Positions 1 through 5,614 of a DNA stretch of 8,036 nucleotides are shown here, in pieces. The first letter of the stretch is position 1. Every line of letters starts with the position of its first letter. The DNA comes from Phycisphaerae bacterium (lineage in GTDB: Bacteria > Planctomycetota > Phycisphaerae > UBA1845 > PWPN01): positions 1 to 8,036 of the forward strand of contig DAOOIV010000069.1 in assembly GCA_035384605.1 (NCBI GenBank), given 5' to 3'. The notes under the pieces were generated by a model. That model made no database searches. It was given only the letters and a program-made list of their open reading frames with translations, and was not told the DNA's origin. The position numbers were made by a program, and so were the translations under genes.

Positions 1-74
1 TCGCCAAGGGAGTTTTCGCGCTTGACAAGACGGGGGCTAATGGGTGAATGCTGACAGCTTGTCATCCTCGGTTG

Positions 75-1040
75 TCAGTCAAGCACGGCGCTGCCCTCTG
101 GCGGATTGGCTTGCCCGACACGCTCGCAGACCGTGCCGGTGCCCGATCGAAACCGGTTCACTTGTGAAATCAGCATCCCGCCGAGCATGACCGCTGCGCC
201 GAACCATTCCCGCGGCTCGAATCTTTCATTGAGGATCATGATGCCGGCGACGGCCGCGAATACCGCCTCCAGGCTGAGCACCAAGGCGGCGTGTCCGGGC
301 GGCGCGTCCCGCTGACCGAACAGTTGCAGCGTATACGCAATTCCGGCCGAGACGATTCCACCGTAGAGAATCGCATATATGGCCGCCCGCAGGCCCACCG
401 CGCTGATTCCCTCGGTGGGCAGCGCCCCGATACTACTCACGATCGCCACGGTCACGAATTGCACCAACCCGAGTCTCAGCGGATCGGTTCGCGGGGCGAA
501 TCGGCCGATGAGCAGCACGTGGATCGCCCATACCACCGCGCCGATCATTTCCAAAAGGTCGCCACGGTTGATCTCCAGCGATTCGACCACGCTCAGAAAG
601 TAGAGACCTACTACGGATAGGACCGCCCCGACCCACGTGGCGATGCTCGTATGCTGGCCGACCAGCAGGCCCAGCACCGGCACCAGGGGCACGTAGAAGC
701 CGGTGATGAAGGCTGCTTTGCCGGCGGTGGTGTAGACCAAACCCGCCTGCTGAAGGTTGACCGCGACGAACAATACCAGTCCCGCCAATCCCCCGCCGAC
801 AAGGCATCGGCCCCACCCGTCACCAGTCGGACCGACCGCGATCGGTTCGCCAACAGTCCAACGCCGAGACCGCACGGCAATAACCGGCACAAGCACCATC
901 GCGCCCAGCGCGAATCGCACCCCGGTGAAGGTCAGCGGTCCCATATGCCGCATGGCAACCCGTTGAGGCACAAACGCCACGCCCCACAGAAGGGCTGCCA
1001 ACACGAGGATCGCGTCAGCCCGCAAGATCTTGCGTTTCAT
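75..1040 (-). CDS. DMT-superfamily transporter (EamA-type permease)
   Basis: An integral membrane protein of 321 residues from the ATG at 1040. It has about ten hydrophobic segments arranged as two EamA repeats, the usual length and build of the drug/metabolite transporter superfamily. The first repeat starts at once (ADAILVLAALLWGVAFV), and the typical family ending, LSLEAVFAAVAGIMILNERF followed by one last membrane helix, is near the C-terminus. Family members move small metabolites or amino acids across the inner membrane; the substrate cannot be told from sequence. An in-frame GTG at 1070 would add ten residues (GSTVGLVVR and the initiator). I prefer the ATG because MKRKILRAD gives the normal short, positive cytoplasmic N-terminus just before helix 1, although neither start has a strong ribosome-binding site. 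The gene lies 230 bases downstream of the fucose isomerase-family gene on the same strand, with a strong hairpin between them, so co-transcription is uncertain. The last ~18 residues are polar and probably cytoplasmic. Confidence 0.9.
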   Translation of the reverse strand: MKRKILRADAILVLAALLWGVAFVPQRVAMRHMGPLTFTGVRFALGAMVLVPVIAVRSRRWTVGEPIAVGPTGDGWGRCLVGGGLAGLVLFVAVNLQQAGLVYTTAGKAAFITGFYVPLVPVLGLLVGQHTSIATWVGAVLSVVGLYFLSVVESLEINRGDLLEMIGAVVWAIHVLLIGRFAPRTDPLRLGLVQFVTVAIVSSIGALPTEGISAVGLRAAIYAILYGGIVSAGIAYTLQLFGQRDAPPGHAALVLSLEAVFAAVAGIMILNERFEPREWFGAAVMLGGMLISQVNRFRSGTGTVCERVGQANPPEGSAVLD

Positions 1041-1133
1041 CCGAACCACCAGGCCAACCGTCGACCCCACGCTCGACAGCCGTCATTGCCGGCCATGCTC
1101 GCGTGCAACAGCAGGTTTTCGGCCGTACAAGCG

Positions 1134-1165
1134 AACGGCTCCGGAGACAGCTTGCCGGAGCCGTT
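1134..1165 (-). terminator. Strong hairpin, possible terminator after the fucose isomerase-family gene
   Basis: Perfect 11-bp inverted repeat: AACGGCTCCGG at 1134-1144 pairs with CCGGAGCCGTT at 1155-1165, with a 10-base loop. It lies in the 230-base gap between the isomerase stop (1271) and the transporter start (1040). Read on the minus strand the stem is followed by CGCTTGTA, which is not a good U-tract, so it is not a textbook intrinsic terminator. It could equally be a 3'-end stabilising stem or a processing site. A second GC-rich structure lies nearer the stop, with GGCCGG at 1236-1241 pairing with CCGGCC at 1255-1260. Confidence 0.4.
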
Positions 1166-1270
1166 ATGAGTATTCCCCTGTTCCAAGAGCCTGACGGTCC
1201 CCGACGAGCGGCGTCCGCCGAAACTCGGGGATGCCGGCCGGGAGCTGAAAGCCGCCGGCCCGTTTGCCCC

Positions 1271-2935
1271 TTACCACCTCTTTCCGTCCTTGCGGGTACC
1301 GCAGAGGTTGACTTCCATGCCCATGGCGGCCGCCATCGCCGCCTTGACCAGCACCGCATTGTCCGCGGCCTTGGCGTCGCGGGCGTAGGCCACCTGGATG
1401 TGGTTGGCCTTGTGCTTGGCCATGAATTCGTCACGGCTGACGCCGTAAGTGATCGCGTGCATGATCGGCCACTGCGAGGTCGTGGCTTCCCAGCGACGCT
1501 CGGTCTCTTCTTTGGGCAGTCTGACCACCCCGCCGCGGCCAATATCAATCTTGAGTCTGCCGTCCTCGATGAAGACTCGCGACCACACGATCTCGCCGGG
1601 CTTGGAGACACCCTTGATCGTCCCGCCGCCCAGTCGAAAATACATCGCCGGCTGCCGCTCGCTGCTGGCCCCCTTCCACCCGCCGATCAAATGGGCCGGC
1701 GGCACCGAGCCGCTGATCAGGAACACCCACACGTAGTCATCGACCGTCCCTGAACGGTCCCAGTCGCCCCAGCGCACGTCGTGCAGCGTGTTCTCCGGCG
1801 GCTGCCCCATCGCCCGGTGAATCCGGTAGGTCATCAGGCAGTCAAGCCCGCAGCACTCGTCGACTTCGTTGAAGTGCGGCAGAGCCTCGCCCGGGTACAG
1901 CAACCGCTTGCCGTCGCGGCTGTACACCGGCGGGCGGTCGACGTTGTTCAGCGTTCCCTCGACCAGATCGCTGGCCGGCAGCAGATCTTTGAGACCTTGC
2001 TGGTACTGGATGCCGATTGTGTGGCAGCCGAAGTCGTCGGCGATGCGCATCGCGGCGATGTACATCTTGCATTGCGTGAGGATCTGTTTCTCCGTCAGGT
2101 GCTTCTTCTCGTCCGGACCGGTGACGAAAGTCATGCCTTTGCGGTCATACCACTTGCGAATCTCGCGAGCCTCGCGGTCGCTGACTTGCGTGGTCTCGTA
2201 ATAGAGGGCCGACTGGCTCAGGCGTTCCTTGTAGACCCCGGTCGGGTTCAGCAGCTCGTCGGGGATGATGGCGTTATACATGCCCATGCAACCCTCGTCG
2301 AAAACGCCCATGATCGCTTTCTCGCGACGGAGCTGATCGGCCAAAGCCTCGCCGAGGGCCCGCTCCTTGGCAGGAATTCTCACTTTCGAGAACGGCGTGA
2401 CGTGTTTCATGGGATGCGTCACGCTGCCGGTCTTGAGCCACCGCTGCAGACCGGCTCGAAACTCCTTCGATGAGAAATCCTCGCTCCACAACGTGGAGTA
2501 CTTCTTGCCGGCCTTGGTCAGCGAGCCGTTGAGGTTCAGCATGCCGACCAGGCCCGGCCACTGCCCGGACCAGTTGGCGCAGGTCAGGATCGGCCCCTGG
2601 TGGGCCAGCAGGCCGGCCAACACGTGGTGCGAGTACTGCCACACGGCCTCCGCAACGATCAACGGCGCCGTGGAATCGATGCCGGCGAACACCTTCATGC
2701 CCTCAACCTGCGAGGAGATGAAGCCGTGTTTCTCATTCCGCTTGTAAGGATGGGCACGCACGAGCTCGTAGCCGAAATCGGCGACCGCCTTGGACAGGGC
2801 CTGTTCCATCTCGTGCTGCGCGGGCCAACAGACCTGATTGGCCGACAGGCGAAGGTCGCCGCTGGCAACCATCAGAACCTGCTTCTTACCAACTTTTGGC
2901 GTTTTCGGGAGCCTGGGAAACTTGTAAGCTGCCAT
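1271..2935 (-). CDS. L-fucose isomerase-family protein
   Basis: A cytoplasmic protein of 554 residues from the ATG at 2935. From memory of E. coli FucI, the metal-binding triad is present: Glu357 in FNEVDE (FucI E337 in TENDS), Asp386 in LHDVRW (FucI D361 in FADVRTYW), and His512 in KANHIQV (FucI H528 in GANHGVL). The segments FLISGSVPP, GGGTIKGVSKPGEIVWSRV and WEATTSQWP also line up with the C-terminal FucI domain. FucI interconverts aldose and ketose forms (L-fucose/L-fuculose, D-arabinose/D-ribulose) with Mn2+. The N-terminal half is much more divergent, so the true substrate is open. The ORF extends to a GTG at 2989, but the ATG is chosen because AAGGAA lies nine bases upstream and MAAYKFPRLPK is a natural start. 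It follows the phosphodiester glycosidase gene on the same strand. Family assignment is firm; substrate is not. Confidence 0.85.
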   Translation of the reverse strand: MAAYKFPRLPKTPKVGKKQVLMVASGDLRLSANQVCWPAQHEMEQALSKAVADFGYELVRAHPYKRNEKHGFISSQVEGMKVFAGIDSTAPLIVAEAVWQYSHHVLAGLLAHQGPILTCANWSGQWPGLVGMLNLNGSLTKAGKKYSTLWSEDFSSKEFRAGLQRWLKTGSVTHPMKHVTPFSKVRIPAKERALGEALADQLRREKAIMGVFDEGCMGMYNAIIPDELLNPTGVYKERLSQSALYYETTQVSDREAREIRKWYDRKGMTFVTGPDEKKHLTEKQILTQCKMYIAAMRIADDFGCHTIGIQYQQGLKDLLPASDLVEGTLNNVDRPPVYSRDGKRLLYPGEALPHFNEVDECCGLDCLMTYRIHRAMGQPPENTLHDVRWGDWDRSGTVDDYVWVFLISGSVPPAHLIGGWKGASSERQPAMYFRLGGGTIKGVSKPGEIVWSRVFIEDGRLKIDIGRGGVVRLPKEETERRWEATTSQWPIMHAITYGVSRDEFMAKHKANHIQVAYARDAKAADNAVLVKAAMAAAMGMEVNLCGTRKDGKRW

Positions 2936-2944
2936 AATTCGGAG

Positions 2945-2950
2945 TTCCTT
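2945..2950 (-). promoter_or_regulatory. Ribosome-binding site deciding the isomerase start
   Basis: AAGGAA on the minus strand, nine bases before the ATG at 2935. It favours this start over the in-frame GTG at 2989, which would place the site inside the coding region. Confidence 0.65.
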
Positions 2951-2989
2951 GTATAAAAACCGCCCGGCGACATGCCCGGCCTGAGACAC

Positions 2990-3018
2990 TATCTACACGC
3001 ATTGGCCGGGGGGTGCAA
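2990..3018 (-). promoter_or_regulatory. Weak candidate promoter for the isomerase-family gene
   Basis: On the minus strand TTGCAC (3018-3013) and TAGATA (2995-2990) are separated by 17 bases, about 55 bases before the start codon, in the 164-base gap after the glycosidase gene. Each box matches the sigma70-type consensus at only three of six positions, so this is a guess from spacing. The alternative is that the isomerase is read through from the glycosidase gene. Confidence 0.2.
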
Positions 3019-3099
3019 GGCAACGGCACTTGACCAGCCCGGGGGACTGTCCCGCAAGCCGAGGGTCCGCTCACGGGTCTCCGATGCTGGGTTTCGGGG

Positions 3100-4044
3100 T
3101 CAACCGGCCGGCTCAGCCCCCCGGCTCGTCGGGCCGGTGGCCGGGAGGGAGGAAATGGGCAACCTTCGGGCGAAAACGCCCAGATGGTTGGCCACCCATC
3201 GCTCGTATTTGCCGCTGGGACTGCTGAGCAACAGGGGATTGCCGTCCGGACCCTCGATGACCAACGCCGTGCTGCCGCCCCCGTCGAGATTGAGGCCGTT
3301 CCAGGCACCCAGCCTGCGCAGCCATTCGGCGGTTTCAGTGGTGGTGGCCCCTTCGCTGTAATTGGTCTGCCGGCCGTCGATGGTCATCAGGATCAGGTAA
3401 CGCTGGTCCTTGCTGATTCCGACGGCGGATCTCGGTTCCAAGTCGTTGCCTGTGCCCACGTTGCGACCGTCCAGCAAAATGGCGTGGAAACCGCTCAGCC
3501 CGTTGAAGGCCCTGCCGACTGCTACCGGCGATAGGCCAATCCATGCCTTTCGATCTCGATCGATCAGCAGAGCATCATACTGGTTGGGCGGCGAGTAGAG
3601 ATTGCCTCGCGAAAGAGACAAGCCACGGACGTCCAGAGGTTCCCGAGCCCGGCTGGCCGTCGGCGAAAAGACCGAACCGTTGATAGCCACCTGACACTTG
3701 AACTCCTTCAGAAACTCAGAGGGAGCGCGGGCGTTGCAGTCCAGGGGCTCATCGCCATTTGAGGGGGTGACGAGAAAGTCAATCGTCGGCTCGCGGCAGT
3801 CGACGCGGACTGCCCGGATCTGCATCGGCCTGGGAATGGACGTAGATGCCCGACACATCTCGACGCCGACAAAAAGAGGTTGCCAGAGACCGATCTGTTC
3901 GCCCGGTCCGGTAGCAGGCACCGGTGACGTCAGAGGCTCAGGGTGTTCAGGCTCCAGCCGGCTGATGACCATCAGCGCGATCGCCGGCAACCCGCCGAGA
4001 ATCAAGACGGCAACAGGTATCTTGAATCGCGAAAACCGTTCCAC
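3100..4044 (-). CDS. Membrane-anchored phosphodiester glycosidase (NAGPA)-domain protein
   Basis: A 314-residue protein starting at GTG (4044), supported by GAGGGA (4055-4050) five bases upstream. Residues 9-28 (PVAVLILGGLPAIALMVIS) form one membrane helix, so the rest, from about residue 30, should lie outside the inner membrane. A Pro-rich stalk (30-48) leads to a domain with the marks of the NAGPA/phosphodiester glycosidase family: INGSVF (121-126), PRSAVGI (204-210), TIDGRQ (221-226), LNLDGGGSTAL (251-261) and VANHLGVF (284-291). Mammalian NAGPA removes GlcNAc from GlcNAc-phosphomannose; bacterial relatives are linked to hydrolysis of sugar-1-phosphodiesters in envelope or exopolysaccharides, but most are uncharacterised. 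It is first in the minus-strand group, 164 bases before the isomerase-family gene. No lipobox is visible. The domain call is firm; the substrate is unknown. Confidence 0.85.
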   Translation of the reverse strand: MERFSRFKIPVAVLILGGLPAIALMVISRLEPEHPEPLTSPVPATGPGEQIGLWQPLFVGVEMCRASTSIPRPMQIRAVRVDCREPTIDFLVTPSNGDEPLDCNARAPSEFLKEFKCQVAINGSVFSPTASRAREPLDVRGLSLSRGNLYSPPNQYDALLIDRDRKAWIGLSPVAVGRAFNGLSGFHAILLDGRNVGTGNDLEPRSAVGISKDQRYLILMTIDGRQTNYSEGATTTETAEWLRRLGAWNGLNLDGGGSTALVIEGPDGNPLLLSSPSGKYERWVANHLGVFARRLPISSLPATGPTSRGAEPAG

Positions 4045-4136
4045 ACACGTCCCTCGCTCGCGCTGCTGACCGGTGAATCACTACCCTTCTTATCGGCTGG
4101 AAATGAGCATCCTGTTGATGAACGCGGCACTGGACC

Positions 4137-4160
4137 AGCCGAGCCGACACCGGCTCGGCT
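4137..4160. repeat. Perfect 10-bp hairpin in the divergent intergenic region
   Basis: AGCCGAGCCG (4137-4146) and CGGCTCGGCT (4151-4160) are exact reverse complements around the loop ACAC. It sits about 90 bases upstream of the glycosidase start and 165 upstream of the aldolase start, so it ends neither gene. No T-run flanks it on either side. It may be a regulator-binding palindrome or a 5'-leader stem of the aldolase transcript. The rest of 4045-4324 shows no credible coding sequence; the short frames there have no recognisable protein character. Confidence 0.6.
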
Positions 4161-4260
4161 TGCGGTTCCTCGGCAACATCAACCAGGCCGGCAGGACGCC
4201 CGGTGCAGGTTTCGACGGCTCTCGGCCGCGTGGGCATGGCTGTCGGGGTTCAGGTGACGC

Positions 4261-4300
4261 GGTCGACGGGGTTTGCGGTTTGCGTGTAGAATAGTCGACC
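4261..4300 (+). promoter_or_regulatory. Inverted repeat and candidate promoter/operator of the aldolase-BMC genes
   Basis: GGTCGAC (4261-4267) and GTCGACC (4294-4300) form an inverted repeat whose arms are 26 bases apart; each arm contains the palindrome GTCGAC. Between and within them lie TCGACG (4263-4268) and TAGAAT (4287-4292), 18 bases apart, each four of six matches to -35 and -10 boxes. The right arm ends 24 bases before the aldolase ATG. This arrangement, with arms overlapping the -35 box and lying just past the -10 box, fits an operator around a promoter, but GTCGAC is a short and common word in GC-rich DNA, so it remains a candidate. Confidence 0.35.
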
Positions 4301-4324
4301 GTTCTATGCCCCTACGGAGACGAG

Positions 4325-5341
4325 ATGAGCAATAAGAAACTCTACGGCATCTTCACCCCGAACATGGTCCCGTTGGACGATCGGGGCCGGATCAATGAGC
4401 CTGAACTGCGTCGCATTGTCGACTGGCTGATCGAAAAAGGCATCTCCGGCTTGTATCCCAACGGAAGCACGGGCGAATTCACCCGCTTCAGTTTCGAGGA
4501 GCGCAAAGAAATCGTCCGGATCGTCGCCGAGCAGAACGCGGGGCGACGGTTCCTACTGGCCGGCGCCGCCGAGGCCAATGTCGAGAAGACCATTGAGGCG
4601 GCGGCCTACTACCATTCCTTGGGCGCCACGGCCGTGGCCATCGTCGCCCCCTTCTACTACAAGATCAGCCAGGAGGGGGTGTACGCCTATTTCAGCGAGA
4701 TCGCCCGCAACAGCCCCATTGATTTGACGTTGTACAACATCCCCCAGTTCGCCAACGACATCAGCAACGACACGATCAAGCGTCTGGCCGCCGAGCATCC
4801 ACGGATCATCGGCATCAAGGATTCCAGCCGCGATTTGCCAAAATACGTAAACATGATGCATGAGATCAGGCCGATCCGCCCTGATTTCGTCTTTCTGATC
4901 GGCTGCGAGGAGATCCTGTTGCCCTCGATGATCATGGGAGGCGACGGTGGAACCGTGGCCACCAGCGGCGTCGTGCCCGAGGTGGTCATGAAGCTTTACA
5001 ACCTGACGATGGCCGGACGCATCGAAGAAGCACGGCAGGTCCAGTACGCTCTGCTCGACCTGATCAAGATGATCATCTTCGGTGCCGACTTCCCCGAAGC
5101 CGTGCGACAAGCAGTGGGGCTGCGCGGGTTCAAGATGGGGCGCGGACGCCAGCCGCTGTCGCCTTCGCAGCAGTTCAGCCTGGAGGATGTCGCCCGAACC
5201 GTCCAGTGCATCCTCAACCAGTTCGGCCTGACCGATGCCCCGCCCGGAGGTTGCGATCCGCTCCCGCTGGGCCTCGATCGACAATCGCTCGACCAGATCG
5301 TGCAGGACGTGCTCCGCGGCCTGCGGACCAAGAGGAATTGA
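4325..5341 (+). CDS. DHDPS/N-acetylneuraminate lyase-family aldolase with C-terminal BMC-targeting tail
   Basis: A 338-residue protein; ATG at 4325 with GGAG at 4316-4319. Residues 1-300 are a complete class I (Schiff-base) aldolase TIM barrel of the dihydrodipicolinate synthase/NAL family: GSTGE (47-51), Tyr111 in APFYYK, Tyr137 in YNIP and the Schiff-base Lys165 in GIKDSS. These enzymes join pyruvate to, or release it from, an aldehyde or sugar. Two points argue against lysine-pathway DapA: the DapA Arg after YNxP (R138 in E. coli) is Phe142 here, and the GST form of the first motif is typical of NAL-like aldolases. Members usually end near residue 295-305. Here a linker rich in Pro and Gly (302-316) and an amphipathic helix (317-333) follow, the layout of a BMC encapsulation peptide. 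The shell-protein gene lies 269 bases downstream on the same strand. The exact substrate (sialic acid, or a 2-keto-3-deoxy sugar acid) is not determined. Confidence 0.9.
   Translation: MSNKKLYGIFTPNMVPLDDRGRINEPELRRIVDWLIEKGISGLYPNGSTGEFTRFSFEERKEIVRIVAEQNAGRRFLLAGAAEANVEKTIEAAAYYHSLGATAVAIVAPFYYKISQEGVYAYFSEIARNSPIDLTLYNIPQFANDISNDTIKRLAAEHPRIIGIKDSSRDLPKYVNMMHEIRPIRPDFVFLIGCEEILLPSMIMGGDGGTVATSGVVPEVVMKLYNLTMAGRIEEARQVQYALLDLIKMIIFGADFPEAVRQAVGLRGFKMGRGRQPLSPSQQFSLEDVARTVQCILNQFGLTDAPPGGCDPLPLGLDRQSLDQIVQDVLRGLRTKRN
5273..5323 (+). other. Putative encapsulation peptide at the aldolase C-terminus
   Basis: Residues 317-333 of the aldolase (LDRQSLDQIVQDVLRGL) place Leu317, Leu322, Ile325, Val326, Val329, Leu330 and Leu333 on one helical face, with Asp, Gln and Arg on the other. 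The hydrophobic pattern resembles known BMC encapsulation peptides, for example the I-V-x-x-V-L-x-x-L run common on BMC aldehyde dehydrogenases. It is joined to the enzyme by a flexible linker (TDAPPGGCDPLPLG) and followed by the basic end RTKRN. Similarity is judged by eye. Confidence 0.65.
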
Positions 5342-5347
5342 CCGTCC

Positions 5348-5614
5348 ATGCGGACGCAACGTACCCTGGAAGACGTGCGCACAATGACGGACTCGCCCGG
5401 CAAGACAGCATCGAGGTCGCCGCAGCGACCGAGACCTGCCGCGCGGTCAGGACGGCGGCAGGTCTTCGCCGCCTTTGACGATTCCGACCGTGCTCTGCCG
5501 GTTGCACGCGCGCCCTTGCCGTGTCTGCCGCTCTTCACCGGCCCCCACGCCCCAACCCCCGGCCCTTCACCTGGGCCACATGAACATCGACTCGTTACAG
5601 GGGGTGTCCGGTGA
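5348..5614 (+). CDS. Doubtful small ORF between aldolase and shell gene
   Basis: An 88-codon frame starting six bases after the aldolase stop and ending in TGA that overlaps the GTG start of the shell gene by four bases (GTGA), which is the geometry of translational coupling. The predicted protein is rich in Arg, Pro and Ser, ends with a low-complexity Pro/Gly/His stretch (HAPTPGPSPGPHEHR), and shows no family I recognise. The GC-rich base composition can keep frames open by chance, and there is no convincing ribosome-binding site at ATG 5348 (GAGGA lies about 12 bases upstream, inside the aldolase end). It may instead be an untranslated spacer. Nothing else in 5342-5610 looks coding. Confidence 0.2.
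   Translation: MRTQRTLEDVRTMTDSPGKTASRSPQRPRPAARSGRRQVFAAFDDSDRALPVARAPLPCLPLFTGPHAPTPGPSPGPHEHRLVTGGVR
5432..5465 (+). repeat. Hairpin in the aldolase-shell intergenic transcript
   Basis: AGACCTGCCGC (5432-5442) and GCGGCAGGTCT (5455-5465) are perfect 11-bp complements around a 12-base loop. There is no U-tract after it, so it is unlikely to be a complete intrinsic terminator. Position between cargo and shell genes suits an mRNA stability or processing element that sets different protein amounts from one transcript. Confidence 0.5.

Noticed and set aside
1..74. Possible C-terminal tail of an upstream plus-strand gene (AKGVFALDKTGANG then TGA at 45-47)
   Set aside because: Only 14 codons are visible and all GC-rich frames stay open that long by chance. 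A 6-bp inverted repeat (CTGACA at 51-56, TGTCAG at 73-78) is too weak to call a terminator. A TTGACA at 22-27 has no matching -10 box at normal spacing.
651..1169. Plus-strand frame of 172 codons overlapping the transporter
   Set aside because: The protein is a run of Arg, His, Gln and Pro, typical of an off-frame reading of a membrane protein gene.
1781..2473. Plus-strand frame of 230 codons opposite the isomerase gene
   Set aside because: Antisense shadow of the FucI-family coding sequence; no recognisable domain, and the sense strand has clear catalytic motifs.
2962..2980. Direct repeat GCCCGGC next to a T-run on the minus strand, looking like a terminator
   Set aside because: The copies are direct, not inverted, so they do not form a stem. 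The T-run lies just before the isomerase ribosome-binding site, in its leader.
2936..2989. N-terminal extension of the isomerase-family protein to GTG 2989
   Set aside because: The added 18 residues have no family match and would bury the good ribosome-binding site at 2945-2950 inside the coding region.
4553..5359. Long minus-strand frame (268 codons) opposite the aldolase gene
   Set aside because: It is the antisense of a clearly real gene. Its protein is rich in His, Asp and Gly with no family features, as expected of mirror frames in GC-rich coding DNA.
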